Source: Paludibacter sp. (GTDB lineage Bacteria > Bacteroidota > Bacteroidia > Bacteroidales > Paludibacteraceae). Taken from it: a stretch of DNA of 64,000 bases. The DNA lies in NCBI GenBank assembly GCA_028710415.1, contig JAQTUE010000001.1:62001-126000 (forward strand), in the 5' to 3' direction. Below the pieces are notes generated by a model that was given only the letters and a program-made list of their open reading frames with translations, made no database searches and had not been told where the DNA came from. The translations under genes and the position numbers were made by a program. Below, in pieces: positions 11,929 to 20,346 of the stretch. Each line of letters begins with the position of its first letter. The first letter of the stretch is position 1.

Positions 11929-12492
11929 CTACTCCTTTTCTACTTGCGTGAATGCTAATTCGAGCGGAGTTTTCCGTCCGAAAATCATAACCATAACTTT
12001 GAGTTTTTTCTTCTCGGAATTGACTTCCTCAATTAACCCGCTAAATCCGGTGAAAGGACCAAAGATCACTTTCACACTTTCACCAACATAGAAAGGCGTG
12101 AGCATTTCTTCTTCAGTTTCCTGTAGTTCGTCTACCTTGCCCAGAATACGATTCACTTCCGAAGGACGAATCGCGGTGGGTACATGGTTCTTTTCTCCAA
12201 GAAATCCAATGACATTGGGGGTGTTACGCAGGCGGTGAGGAATTTCACCGATCAGATGAGCTTCTATCAAAACATATCCCGGCATGCAACTACGTTCTTT
12301 TGTAATTTTCTTGCCGTTACGAATCTGGTAAACCTTCTCAGTAGGGATTAATACCTGAGCAACATACTGACCAAGATCCGAATTTTTGATTTCTGCATCA
12401 ATATATTCTTTTACCTTGTTCTCTTTTCCACTAATGGCGCGCATAACGTACCATTTAAAATTTGTTGACTCAGACACTTTATTGACCTCCAT
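11929..12492 (-). CDS. nusG: Transcription termination/antitermination factor NusG
   Basis: This 187-residue transcription elongation factor binds the beta' clamp helices. The NGN domain starts with KWYVMRAISGKENKVKEYI and contains PGYVLIEAHL and PNVIGFLGEKN. The C-terminal KOW domain includes VIFGPFTGFSGLIEEVN. The N-terminus has about 10 extra residues before the usual start of the NGN fold, so an internal start is possible, although no other ATG fits. It sits between secE (8 nt upstream) and rplK. Confidence 0.97.
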   Translation of the reverse strand: MEVNKVSESTNFKWYVMRAISGKENKVKEYIDAEIKNSDLGQYVAQVLIPTEKVYQIRNGKKITKERSCMPGYVLIEAHLIGEIPHRLRNTPNVIGFLGEKNHVPTAIRPSEVNRILGKVDELQETEEEMLTPFYVGESVKVIFGPFTGFSGLIEEVNSEKKKLKVMVMIFGRKTPLELAFTQVEKE

Positions 12493-12499
12493 AGAATAA

Positions 12500-12691
12500 T
12501 TAAGACAGTTGTCCGTAAATAAATTTCATGATATTTTCAAAACCTAAATCCATAAGCCAAACAATCAATGCAATAATGATGGAAGCAATCAATACCACTA
12601 CTGCACTGTTCGTAAGTTCTGCCCGTGTTGGCCAGGATACTTTTTGAACCAGTTCTAAATACGCCTCTTTGATATAGTTAATTATCTTCAT
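12500..12691 (-). CDS. secE: Preprotein translocase subunit SecE
   Basis: This 63-residue protein has a short amphipathic N-terminus (YIKEAYLELVQKVSWPTRAEL, cut here only in description) and one C-terminal membrane segment rich in Ile/Val at about residues 29-47. This is the minimal single-span SecE architecture of most bacteria. SecE clamps SecY in the Sec translocon in the inner membrane. Its place between tRNA-Trp and nusG is the conserved tuf-trnW-secE-nusG order. Confidence 0.95.
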   Translation of the reverse strand: MKIINYIKEAYLELVQKVSWPTRAELTNSAVVVLIASIIIALIVWLMDLGFENIMKFIYGQLS

Positions 12692-12707
12692 ATATAAATA
12701 GAATTTG

Positions 12708-12780
12708 CACGGGCAGAGAGGCTCGAACTCCCGACACCTGGTTTTGGAGACCAGTGCTCTACCAACTGAGCTACGCCCGT
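12708..12780 (-). tRNA. tRNA-Trp (anticodon CCA)
   Basis: The 73-nt minus-strand sequence folds as a cloverleaf. The acceptor stem is ACGGGCG/TGCCCGT with one G-U pair, the anticodon loop is CTCCAAA (CCA) and the T arm contains GTTCGAGC. The discriminator is G and the 3' CCA is not encoded. It sits between tuf and secE in the conserved order. Confidence 0.97.
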
Positions 12781-12785
12781 GTATG

Positions 12786-12817
12786 AAAGTCGTTTCACGT
12801 TCCCATGAAACGACTTT
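12786..12817. terminator. Stem-loop between tuf and tRNA-Trp
   Basis: AAAGTCGTTTCA (12786-12797) and TGAAACGACTTT (12806-12817) form a perfect 12-bp stem with an 8-nt loop. The T9 run follows on the plus strand, where no gene ends. On the minus strand only TTTCATAC follows, so termination after tuf is probably partial, or the hairpin serves processing of tuf mRNA from tRNA-Trp. Confidence 0.5.
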
Positions 12818-12839
12818 TTTTTTATTGTAATCTAAATGC

Positions 12840-14027
12840 TTAGTCTAGAAGTTCTGTAATCTGACCTGAACCTACTGTACGTCCACCTTCACGAATAGCA
12901 AAACGTAAACCAATGTTACAAGCTACCGGATAGATTAATGTTACAGTTAATTCTAAGTTGTCACCAGGCATTACCATTTCTGTTCCTTCTGGAAGAGTGA
13001 TTTCACCTGTAACGTCCAAAGTACGGATATAGAATTGTGGACGGTAACGGTTATGGAATGGAGTGTGACGGCCACCTTCTTCTTTCTTCAGGATATAAAC
13101 CGCTGCTTTGAAAGTAGTGTGAGGAGTTACTTTTCCCGGGTGGGTGATAACCATACCACGTTTGATACTGTCTTTATCGATACCACGAAGTAATAATCCT
13201 ACGTTATCACCTGCCTGACCATCGTCAAGAATCTTGCGGAACATTTCCACACCGGTTACAACTGATTTCAGTGCGCTCTGTCCTAATCCAATGATCTGAA
13301 CTTCTTCACCTGTTTTGATCTTACCTGTTTCGATACGACCTGTAGCTACTGTACCACGACCTGTGATCGAGAATACATCTTCTACCGGCATCAAGAATGG
13401 TTTGTCTGTTGCACGTTCTGGCAATTGAATCCAGGTATCAACGGCATCCATCAATTCCATTACTTTATCTTCCCACATTGGGTCACCGTTTAATGCACCA
13501 AGTGCAGATCCACGGATAATTGGAGTATTGTCACCATCGAAATCATAGAATGAAAGCAATTCACGCATTTCCATTTCTACTAATTCCAACATTTCTTCGT
13601 CATCAACCTGGTCGCATTTGTTCATGAATACAACAATACGAGGTACGTTTACCTGACGGGCTAACAAAATGTGTTCGCGGGTTTGTGGCATTGGACCATC
13701 AGTTGCAGCAACTACAATGATAGCACCATCCATTTGAGCAGCACCCGTAACCATGTTCTTAATATAATCGGCGTGACCTGGACAATCTACGTGAGCATAG
13801 TGACGGTTCGCTGTTTGGTATTCTACGTGCGAAGTATTAATTGTAATACCACGTTCTTTTTCTTCAGGAGCATTATCGATCGAATCGAAAGAACGCATCT
13901 CAGAAAGTCCTTTTTTTGCAAGTACCATGGTAATTGCAGCGGTCAAGGTAGTTTTACCGTGGTCAACGTGACCAATGGTACCTACGTTTACGTGAGGTTT
14001 TGACCTGTCAAATTTTTCTTTTGCCAT
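12840..14027 (-). CDS. tuf: Elongation factor Tu
   Basis: This 395-residue translation GTPase delivers aminoacyl-tRNA to the ribosome. The G1 motif GHVDHGKT lies near residue 19, followed by the G3 region DCPGHADY and the G4 motif NKCDQVD. The C-terminal domains II/III end [20 protein letters not shown]. It lies between a four-tRNA cluster and tRNA-Trp/secE, which lets tRNAs and EF-Tu be coexpressed, a layout conserved in Bacteroidota. Confidence 0.99.
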   Translation of the reverse strand: MAKEKFDRSKPHVNVGTIGHVDHGKTTLTAAITMVLAKKGLSEMRSFDSIDNAPEEKERGITINTSHVEYQTANRHYAHVDCPGHADYIKNMVTGAAQMDGAIIVVAATDGPMPQTREHILLARQVNVPRIVVFMNKCDQVDDEEMLELVEMEMRELLSFYDFDGDNTPIIRGSALGALNGDPMWEDKVMELMDAVDTWIQLPERATDKPFLMPVEDVFSITGRGTVATGRIETGKIKTGEEVQIIGLGQSALKSVVTGVEMFRKILDDGQAGDNVGLLLRGIDKDSIKRGMVITHPGKVTPHTTFKAAVYILKKEEGGRHTPFHNRYRPQFYIRTLDVTGEITLPEGTEMVMPGDNLELTVTLIYPVACNIGLRFAIREGGRTVGSGQITELLD

Positions 14028-14087
14028 AACTCAAAGATTATTTTTTGTTAGTAATTTAATATGTTTTTATAAAAGCTTACAAAGTTG

Positions 14088-14159
<72 letters not shown>

Positions 14160-14165
14160 AATGTG

Positions 14166-14238
14166 AGCGAAAGACGGGACTCAAACCCGCGACCCTCAGC
14201 TTGGAAGGCTAATGCTCTATCAACTGAGCTACTTTCGC
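14166..14238 (-). tRNA. tRNA-Gly (anticodon TCC)
   Basis: The 73-nt minus-strand cloverleaf has acceptor stem GCGAAAG/CTTTCGC, anticodon loop CTTCCAA (TCC) and T arm GCGGGTTTGAGTCCCGT. The discriminator is T and CCA is not encoded. Only 6 nt separate it from tRNA-Thr(GGT). Confidence 0.97.
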
Positions 14239-14328
14239 ATTGATTAAAATTTGAAAACATGAAATCTCATTATCCTGTTCCCGGTTGCCCGGTGTCCAGT
14301 CTGGATTTTACTTTTTCAAATTGTAAAG

Positions 14329-14411
14329 TGGGCAGTGAAGGATTCGAACCTCCGAAGTCGAAAGACAGCTGAGTTACAGTCAGCCCCAGTTGGCCACTTT
14401 GGTAACTGCCC
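14329..14411 (-). tRNA. tRNA-Tyr (anticodon GTA)
   Basis: The 83-nt class II tRNA on the minus strand has acceptor stem GGGCAGT/ACTGCCC, anticodon arm GCTGA-CTGTAAC-TCAGC (GTA) and a long variable arm (TGTCTTTCGACTT region). The discriminator is A. It lies between tRNA-Thr(TGT) and tRNA-Gly. Confidence 0.97.
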
Positions 14412-14448
14412 CTTTTTTACATCTGATACATTAAAACAAAGATCGTTG

Positions 14449-14522
14449 AGCCTCTTGTCGGATTCGAACCAACGACCCCGAGATTACAAATCACGTGCTC
14501 TGGCCAACTGAGCTAAAGAGGC
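14449..14522 (-). tRNA. tRNA-Thr (anticodon TGT)
   Basis: The 74-nt minus-strand cloverleaf has acceptor stem GCCTCTT/AAGAGGC and anticodon loop TTTGTAA (TGT). The anticodon stem CGTGA/TCTCG contains one T-T mismatch. It is the first tRNA of the cluster and follows the hpf terminator/promoter region. Confidence 0.95.
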
Positions 14523-14556
14523 AATGTGCTATTCTATAAGGTTTTTACCGTATAAA

Positions 14557-14588
14557 AAGCCGTTTAAATACTGCTATTCAAACGGCTT
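14557..14588 (-). terminator. Terminator downstream of hpf
   Basis: AAGCCGTTT (14557-14565) and AAACGGCTT (14580-14588) form a 9-bp stem. In the minus direction it is followed by TTTTTATACGG, a good U-tract. It separates the rpsU-xer-hpf unit from the tRNA-tuf-rpl-rpo unit. Confidence 0.75.
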
Positions 14589-14589
14589 G

Positions 14590-14620
14590 CAAATGTACGA
14601 ATATATTTTGGACTACAAAA
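14590..14620 (-). promoter_or_regulatory. Candidate promoter of the tRNA-tuf-rpl-rpoBC operon
   Basis: On the minus strand a perfect -7 element TACATTTG (14597-14590) has TTTTG (14620-14616) 18 nt upstream, fitting the Bacteroidetes TTTG/TAnnTTTG promoter. The predicted start falls near 14583, overlapping the hpf terminator stem, and leads into tRNA-Thr(TGT). Confidence 0.55.
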
Positions 14621-14636
14621 CATTTCCGGCAATATT

Positions 14637-14936
14637 TTAATTTTTAGTGATTTTTTCTTTGTATTTGCGCATCTGCTTCTCTACTGCATCGAGAGTTAGG
14701 TCTACTGCCTCTTCAAATGAATCACATGTTTTCGATGCGAAAAAATCAACATTTGGTATAGAAACTTTGATTTCTGCCTCTTTATTGGTGGCCGATTCCG
14801 GTTTTACTACCTTTAAGTACACTTCTAAATTCACTATTTCATCAAAAAACCTTTCTAATTTCAACGATTTCTTATTAATGTAAGACTCGAGCGTGGTAGT
14901 TGCATCAAAATTGATGGATTGGATCCGTAGTTTCAT
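14637..14936 (-). CDS. hpf: Ribosome hibernation promoting factor, short HPF/YfiA type
   Basis: This 99-residue protein has the beta-alpha-beta fold of HPF/RaiA: MKLRIQSINFDATTTLESYI, then an acidic/basic pair of strands and the helix FEEAVDLTLDAVEKQMRKYK. The length is that of short HPF, without the C-terminal dimerisation domain of long HPF. Such proteins bind the 30S decoding centre and stop translation in stationary phase. It follows the recombinase gene by 14 nt in a transcript headed by rpsU, which groups ribosome-related genes. Family is clear; whether it dimerises 100S ribosomes or inactivates monosomes cannot be told from sequence. Confidence 0.93.
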   Translation of the reverse strand: MKLRIQSINFDATTTLESYINKKSLKLERFFDEIVNLEVYLKVVKPESATNKEAEIKVSIPNVDFFASKTCDSFEEAVDLTLDAVEKQMRKYKEKITKN

Positions 14937-14950
14937 AATTTCCTCCTTTT

Positions 14951-15832
14951 TTATTTTGCCCTTGGATGAGCGTGTTTATATATATTGTATAATTCTTCGA
15001 AACTTGTGTGGGTATATACTTGTGTTGCTGCCAGGCTGCTGTGCCCAAGCAAATCTTTCACTGCATTGATGTCTGCCCCGCCATTGAGTAAACTCGTTGC
15101 AAATGTATGGCGTAATACATGTGGGCTTCTTTTGTGTAAACTGCTTACTTCCGACATGGTGTTATGTACCAACCGGTACACCATTTTCGGATACATCATT
15201 GCTCCGTTCATCCTTACCAGTAAGTAAGGTTCCAATGTCTCCACTTCCTTGTTTCGTATCAGAATATAGCGTTCTATATCGTTGCGTAGTATTAAACCAA
15301 ACGGGATTATGCGTTGTTTATTTCTTTTTCCGATTACTTTCAGGCTATTTCCGCTCAGGTCAATGTCAGTGTCCTTAATATTAATCAGTTCCGAAAGCCG
15401 TATGCCTGTCAGATAAAATAGCGTTAATATCAACTGGTCACGGGTTGCCTCAAAACTATCCGGTATAAAAGGATTTTCCAACACCTGATTCATCTCGTTC
15501 TCCTTAAAAAACGCAGGAAGTGCCTTCTTTGTTTTAGGCAAAAGGATTTTTAACGTCGGATTATGGGTTACATGTCCGCGCATCAGTAAAAAGCGCCAAA
15601 ATGATTTAAGTGTTGAGATCTTTCGGGATAAGCTTCGGGCTGAGAGATTCTCTTCCATTAATGCAAGTACCCATTGCTGGATTTGCTGAGATTGAACCGT
15701 TGATGGCTTAAGCTCTTCGGGAGTAAGGCTTAAAAAGTTGCTGAACTGGATCAGGTCGGTATGGTATGACAAAACAGTATGAGAAGAATAGTTCTTCTCA
15801 TACTGTAAATATTGCAGAAATTCGTTCACCAT
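14951..15832 (-). CDS. Tyrosine recombinase, XerC/XerD type
   Basis: This 293-residue protein has the two-domain layout of Xer recombinases: an N-terminal SAM-like DNA-binding domain (residues 1-85) and a C-terminal catalytic domain. The catalytic set is visible as R145 (TGIRLSEL), K169, H238 and R241 (HVLRH), H264 (LLGHSS) and nucleophile Y273 (VYTH). Length and lack of flanking mobile genes argue for a chromosome-dimer-resolution Xer protein rather than a phage or transposon integrase. Its place between rpsU and hpf is an arrangement I recall from Bacteroidia. Whether it acts as XerC or XerD cannot be decided without the partner. Confidence 0.9.
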   Translation of the reverse strand: MVNEFLQYLQYEKNYSSHTVLSYHTDLIQFSNFLSLTPEELKPSTVQSQQIQQWVLALMEENLSARSLSRKISTLKSFWRFLLMRGHVTHNPTLKILLPKTKKALPAFFKENEMNQVLENPFIPDSFEATRDQLILTLFYLTGIRLSELINIKDTDIDLSGNSLKVIGKRNKQRIIPFGLILRNDIERYILIRNKEVETLEPYLLVRMNGAMMYPKMVYRLVHNTMSEVSSLHKRSPHVLRHTFATSLLNGGADINAVKDLLGHSSLAATQVYTHTSFEELYNIYKHAHPRAK

Positions 15833-15904
15833 AATCGTATGTTCAAATCTGCAACGAAAATAGGTTAAATAATCCAGGGAAACAAGTCTCCCGCCGATTA
15901 TTTA

Positions 15905-16096
15905 CTATTCTTCGCGAAGATTCTTTTGTTGAACGTAAATCGCGTGCATTTTATCGTCGCGTTTTACTATCGAAGGTTTGTCAAAACATTGACGACGACG
16001 TAATTCTTTTACAACACCTGTTTTTTCAAATTTACGTTTGAATTTCTTCAATGCTCTTTCAATGTTTTCGCCTTCTTTGACTGGGACTACGATCAT
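15905..16096 (-). CDS. rpsU: 30S ribosomal protein S21
   Basis: This 63-residue basic protein (MIVVPVKEGENIERALKKFK, then RRRQCFDKPS) is a typical bS21. In Bacteroidota bS21 sits near the anti-Shine-Dalgarno end of 16S rRNA and is tied to the scarcity of Shine-Dalgarno use in this phylum. No AGGAGG-like sequence is visible upstream of this ATG. A good promoter lies about 50 nt upstream, so rpsU heads the rpsU-xer-hpf unit. Confidence 0.97.
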   Translation of the reverse strand: MIVVPVKEGENIERALKKFKRKFEKTGVVKELRRRQCFDKPSIVKRDDKMHAIYVQQKNLREE

Positions 16097-16144
16097 AATT
16101 ACTAAGGATTTATTTGAATTTGTATTTGTTTTTTATTTGGACTG

Positions 16145-16175
16145 CAAAGATAGATAATCATTTTGAATTATCCAA
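16145..16175 (-). promoter_or_regulatory. Promoter of rpsU
   Basis: On the minus strand TATCTTTG (16152-16145) is a perfect Bacteroidetes -7 element and TTGG (16175-16172) lies about 20 nt upstream. It sits about 50 nt before the rpsU start. The remaining 16176-16402 stretch shows no gene. Confidence 0.7.
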
Positions 16176-16402
16176 TAATTTTTTTCTTTTTCTTACCAGA
16201 ATGAATTATTGTCTGCAATAAATGGTGTATTTTAAGATTATGGGGTGCCTTAAATTGTGTAAATTTACACATATTCAGGTTATTACATGAATGAGTCCTG
16301 CCATTACTTCATAAAAATTCTTTTGTAATTTAATATCCAACCTAAATAATACTTTTTGCATAATTCAGTTGCGAAAATGTTACTATTCAGATTTACAATG
16401 CA

Positions 16403-16990
16403 TTATTTATCCGTAAAATAGCGTACCATAGGCCTGTTCCGGGATGTTCTATCTGCAATTTCAAACCCAGCCCGCTCAAACGATTTGTATAAACCGATCC
16501 AGGCAAATGAATCGGGCAATTTCTCCTGGGTGGGAATTGTTGGGTAGGCTTCAATAATTTTTATTCCTTCTTTCCGGGCATAATCAATCACTCCTTTTAA
16601 AAGTGCCACCGAAACACCATTCCTGCGGAAGTGTTTATCAATAAAGAAGCAGGGAATTGACCATACTTTCAGGTCATCAATGCGTTTATGGACTCTCGAC
16701 TTTTCAAGCTTTGTGAAATCTTCACGTGGTGCAAAGGCGCACCAGGCAATGGCCTGTCCGTCGTAGAACCCAAGGATTCCTGCAGGCTTATTCTCCCACA
16801 CGAGTTCCTTCATGGCATTTTTATTCCCTTCCTCCGACTTGCCTTCCTTGAAATCTGCTTTCGAAAGCCGGTAATACATGCACCAACAATTCCCGCAAGC
16901 TCCTTTGCTTCCAAAAAGTGCTTCAAATTGTCCCCAGTTCTGTCGCGTCAAAGGCTCAAAAGTAAGTTGTTCTAAAAATGCTGTTTCCAT
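16403..16990 (-). CDS. GNAT-family N-acetyltransferase
   Basis: This 195-residue protein has an acetyl-CoA binding loop (FRRNGVSVALLKGVIDYA, about residues 127-144) and the C-terminal YKSFERAGFEIADR typical of GNAT enzymes. A cysteine-rich N-terminal patch, GACGNCWCMYYRL, marks a recognisable subfamily annotated only as GNAT acetyltransferase in Bacteroidota and Firmicutes. The substrate is unknown. It stands alone, 306 nt from rpsU, and begins a region of accessory genes. Start chosen at the first ATG. Confidence 0.85.
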   Translation of the reverse strand: METAFLEQLTFEPLTRQNWGQFEALFGSKGACGNCWCMYYRLSKADFKEGKSEEGNKNAMKELVWENKPAGILGFYDGQAIAWCAFAPREDFTKLEKSRVHKRIDDLKVWSIPCFFIDKHFRRNGVSVALLKGVIDYARKEGIKIIEAYPTIPTQEKLPDSFAWIGLYKSFERAGFEIADRTSRNRPMVRYFTDK

Positions 16991-17182
16991 ATGATATCAT
17001 GATTTAAATCCCAGGTTATCCGCAATTTCTGATGATGCCTTGTTTTAATGACTTAGTTTGTTTTCCATTATATACAAATTCCCGGACAGTTTTAATTGTG
17101 GTATGAAAATAATAGGCATTAGGCCACAAAGCGTCTCAAAGGGCGATTCTAATTAAAATCCTTACCTGAACAAAATTAATCT

Positions 17183-18670
17183 TTATGTTTTTCTATTCTT
17201 CCCGATTATTATGTAGGTATCAATGCTTCCATCCCTTTTCAGGAGTTTATATGAATAGTTTTTTGCAACAAAGCTTTTCATAAAAGGTTGTGATAGTATA
17301 ACAGTGTTCCCCAGGTCTAGTTTGTTCCGGTCCTTAAATTTGATTTGTATGCCTTTCTCCTGCAATAATTTTACATAGAACAATACATTCGCATTATACC
17401 CGGCATACACAATATATTCGCCCTGTATGTTCTTTTTTCCGTCAACGGCATCACGTAAATAATTCCCGATATCATAAAAGTTTTTATATTCAGGTTCTTC
17501 CATTAGGTAGTATGACCGTACTAATACTCATTGGTAAGGCCCAACAAACAAAAGCACGATAAAAGCATATGGAATGATTTTTCTCCAACCAGCCTGATCA
17601 ATCCGTGCAATGTTACGTATGAGGTCTGAGAGGCGGTGTATAATGATAGCTGCCAATACCGACAAGAAAGGATACATTGGTACATCATACCATTCCAGCT
17701 TTGTTTTCGAAAGTGTAATTACTAGGAAATAGGTGAATGCCATCAGGAATGAAAACAAGGCAATCCGCTTTATTATAAGGTTCTTATGGGTAAATCCAAC
17801 CACCAATCCAAACGGCACGAACAGGTACCAATAACTAAACCTGTAACCGATCAGGTTTTTAATGAAATACAAGTATCCGTAGTTATGTTTTTCCAATGCA
17901 TTAAAATACCGCGATCCCAGCTCATTTCTGATCACGGCTGCAATATACCCGTGATTATGTGATTCCCTCAAAAGGTAATACCCGCAGATTAATCCAATGA
18001 AACTAAAAGCGCCAATGTAAAAGTGCCTGTTTTTTAATAATGGGATAAGTTGCTTGCTGTACACGCTATAAAGCAGCAAAGCCGGGAAAAACAGGACGCC
18101 TGCTATTCCTTTGGTAAGCACCGCCAGTGTGCTGAAGACAAAGAATAAATAAAGTTCCTTCGGTTGGTTTTTTTCGCAGTATAAAAAGAAGTACAATCCG
18201 CTGCAGGTTGTCAGCAACGTCAGTAACGCATCATAATCACCCGTGCGGGCGGCATGTTCACCCATAAATCCTTGCGAACTGATTAATACAAACGCAGCAA
18301 TGAATCCAATCCACAGGTTTTTAATGTGTTTTTTTGAAAAATTTATTAATACTAGGCAGGTGGCTAATGCTGCCAACACCGAAGGCAAACGTACCGAAAT
18401 CTCATTTACCCCGAGTAATTTCATGAAAAATACCTGAATCCATATCATTAGAGGCGGTTTTGTATTCCACATATCCGGCATACCGTCATAACAGGTAACG
18501 ATATAATTGTGGTTACCAAGCATGGCATACGAATTCATGGCAAGGCGCGATTCATCCCAAAGCCGGATTGGCAATAGTTCCAAATGCACAAACAGCGGCA
18601 GGCAGAGTAATAATACTAGAATGAGATATAGAATGGAACTAAAGTGTATACCGGATTCTTTTTTAAGCAT
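17183..18670 (-). pseudogene. GT39 (ArnT/PMT-like) membrane glycosyltransferase interrupted by an in-frame TGA
   Basis: The main frame (18670 to a TGA at 17530-17528) encodes 380 residues ending FVGPYQ. After the TGA the same frame stays open for 8 more codons and then runs 106 codons from ATG 17503 to 17183. Together they make a 496-codon gene broken by a single nonsense codon, with no frame change. The N-terminal part has WDESRLAMNSYAML, NTKPPL and GDYDALLTLLTT, typical of GT39 enzymes that use polyprenyl-phosphate sugars, and about ten membrane spans. The second part resembles the soluble C-terminal tail of that family. It could be a pseudogene, a readthrough product or a sequencing error; the membrane core is nearly complete without the tail. 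Confidence 0.8.
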
Positions 18671-18727
18671 ATTCTCTCTTTATAGTATGAAAAATTAAAA
18701 GTGTATATTTCTGTGCATGAATTGTGT

Positions 18728-19147
18728 TCAGTATGCTATTTTAATATCAATCAATTCCTTTATATCATTAACCGGACCTTCATCCATGATATCAATCCTG
18801 ATTCCCCGCCCTTCAGCGTAAACCCTCGCTGCAGCAAGTTCTTCCTTAATTGCATCTGATATCCGGCTATTCATAATCTTATCCGTTGCTTTTTGTCCAA
18901 ATACAAAGGCCGCCTTAAAGTAACCGTCCCGGGGCAGCAGGTATACAATCGCCCTTTTTTTATCCTTGATCCGGAAGCTCCATCCATATTTGTCACCCGA
19001 ATAGCTCCATTCATCGAGTGCTCCCGGATATTTTAAATGGACATAAGCTTCAATGCTTTTCCATACTTCGTGCGTGCCAACCAATGCCTCTTGGAGTTCA
19101 TCGTTTGTTGGAAGGCTCTTTTTATCCATAAAAATGCTCGTATCCAT
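18728..19147 (-). CDS. DUF3788-family protein
   Basis: This 139-residue soluble protein carries the pattern LKYPGALDEWSYSGDKYGWSFRIKDK (split here: WSYSGDKYGWS) and YLLPRDGYFKAAFVFGQKA, which I recognise as the DUF3788 family, distantly like YdhG/DUF1801 proteins. The function is not known; no catalytic residues are evident. It lies 57 nt upstream of the GT39 pseudogene on the same strand, separate from the toxin-antitoxin pair. No signal peptide or membrane segment is visible. Confidence 0.75.
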   Translation of the reverse strand: MDTSIFMDKKSLPTNDELQEALVGTHEVWKSIEAYVHLKYPGALDEWSYSGDKYGWSFRIKDKKRAIVYLLPRDGYFKAAFVFGQKATDKIMNSRISDAIKEELAAARVYAEGRGIRIDIMDEGPVNDIKELIDIKIAY

Positions 19148-19259
19148 GGCTGTAAGTTTTGAATTGAATTTTAATAATAAGTACTGGAAAGAATATAATA
19201 TCCTATTCTTCTGAATTCAATATGGGACATTTTATAGTTCCTATTACTTCTATGGATAA

Positions 19260-19514
19260 CTATTGATATACATTTTTACGATGTCCAATTTTTATCACTT
19301 CAATGTATAAAATGTCATCTTCAATTCTGTATACAATGCGATACATACCAATGCGAATGCGGTATATGTTATCATAACCCGATAATTTCTTACATCCAAT
19401 TGGACGTGGGTTATTGATGAGATCTTTTAAATGTTTTATGATGTTTTTAGAATAGACTTTCGGAACTTTAATTAATTCTTTTTCAGCCGATTTAGTCAAT
19501 ACAACTTTATACAT
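19260..19514 (-). CDS. RelE/ParE-superfamily toxin
   Basis: This 84-residue basic protein has the RelE fold signature: KSAEKELIKVPK, CKKLSGYDNIYRIRIGMYR and the C-terminal EVIKIGHRKNVY. Such toxins cleave mRNA on the ribosome (RelE) or inhibit gyrase (ParE); the IGHRKNVY ending fits the RelE-like mRNA interferases. It overlaps the upstream antitoxin by 8 nt, so the two are translationally coupled. Target specificity is inferred from family only. Confidence 0.9.
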   Translation of the reverse strand: MYKVVLTKSAEKELIKVPKVYSKNIIKHLKDLINNPRPIGCKKLSGYDNIYRIRIGMYRIVYRIEDDILYIEVIKIGHRKNVYQ

Positions 19515-19716
19515 CTTTTTTCCCTGATTTTTTGTTTAATCGTTCAATGACTTCTTCCAACGGCACCGTTTCTTCTCCCTTTCTTTTTTCGATATCCACA
19601 CTATCCAAAAAATCTTCCAATAATGGACTGTTACCGTATTTTTTTAAATCAATGCGAACAAAGCGTTTTGTGCCCCGTGCGTCAGTTTCATATTTAATGC
19701 CTGCTATTTGTGCCAT
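19507..19716 (-). CDS. Antitoxin partner of the RelE-type toxin
   Basis: This 69-residue acidic protein (ends VIERLNKKSGKKDV) lies directly upstream of the toxin and overlaps it by 8 nt, the usual antitoxin-first order. The N-terminal segment MAQIAGIKYETDARGTKRFV and LKKYGNSPLLEDFLD recur in antitoxins paired with RelE toxins in Bacteroidota. It should neutralise the toxin and probably represses its own promoter, a TAnnTTTG element just upstream. Assignment comes mainly from context. Confidence 0.85.
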   Translation of the reverse strand: MAQIAGIKYETDARGTKRFVRIDLKKYGNSPLLEDFLDSVDIEKRKGEETVPLEEVIERLNKKSGKKDV

Positions 19717-19741
19717 AATATTTACTGTTTTAATTACAATG

Positions 19742-19749
19742 CAAATATA
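19742..19749 (-). promoter_or_regulatory. -7 promoter element of the toxin-antitoxin pair
   Basis: TATATTTG on the minus strand (19749-19742) is a perfect TAnnTTTG match, 26 nt upstream of the antitoxin ATG. No convincing -33 TTG was found at the usual distance. Confidence 0.5.
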
Positions 19750-20136
19750 TAATCTTCAAGTTGAAATTAGTTTTTATCTGATTAAATTAATTCATTAAAT
19801 CCATTGAAACATTTATAACGATATTTAGCCGTATTTGTTTATTTGCTCGTATTCAGGATGCTAACCTAAATCTTGACGAACTACTGATTTATGAACCCCC
19901 ACACTTGTCCGAATACCGGTTATCCGATAAAATTTACATCTTGGTGCAGAAGTATAATCTTTGCATTTATCGATACAAAATTAGTTCATTAGAGTCAATT
20001 TCTTCGGAAGTTCCCTCTTTTTATTTTCTTTACCGGATAACAGCGATTTACAACCTTGATTTCAACCCTCCTGTGGGTTCCGTTTTCGTCAGGTATGATT
20101 GTACGCTTACATTCAGAATATTCTACAACAAAAAAA
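19750..20136. other. Non-coding stretch beside the toxin-antitoxin pair
   Basis: No gene with family resemblance is visible. Short open frames on both strands overlap each other and carry no recognisable domain. The stretch ends at the terminator at 20137-20158. Confidence 0.5.
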
Positions 20137-20158
20137 GGTGGGATCTTTAAATCCCACC
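20137..20158 (-). terminator. Terminator downstream of the small exported-protein pseudogene
   Basis: GGTGGGAT (20137-20144) and ATCCCACC (20151-20158) form a perfect 8-bp GC-rich stem. In the minus direction it is followed by TTTTTTTGTTG. Its strength shows that something on the minus strand upstream of it is, or was, transcribed. Confidence 0.8.
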
Positions 20159-20346
20159 TGCAAATTTTGTTTCTCTTATGTTTCATCAGGGAGGTTAAAT
20201 CCGATAGACAAGAAAAACGGAAGAATTCTTTTTTGTAAACAAAGATATATTTTTCTTCCTTTGAATAAAAACGGTACAGCCAATACAAAATTACGGATTG
20301 GATTTGTCTTGAAATTGAATTATCGTTTAGGCTAAAAAGACAAATA

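Noticed and set aside
14951..15832. Tyrosine recombinase as the integrase of a mobile element at the tRNA cluster
   Set aside because: It sits in a conserved rpsU-xer-hpf unit, has Xer length and full catalytic residues, and no flanking direct repeats or cargo genes were seen.
17528..17530. Selenocysteine or recoded TGA in the GT39 gene
   Set aside because: GT39 enzymes are not selenoproteins, no SECIS-like hairpin was seen right after the codon, and many genes in the window end in TGA normally.
20099..20335. Plus-strand frame whose end (LRIGFVLKLNYRLG) looks like the last strand of an outer-membrane barrel
   Set aside because: Only the final 15 residues look barrel-like; the rest is unlike any membrane protein and crosses a terminator hairpin. 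A remnant is possible but unsupported.
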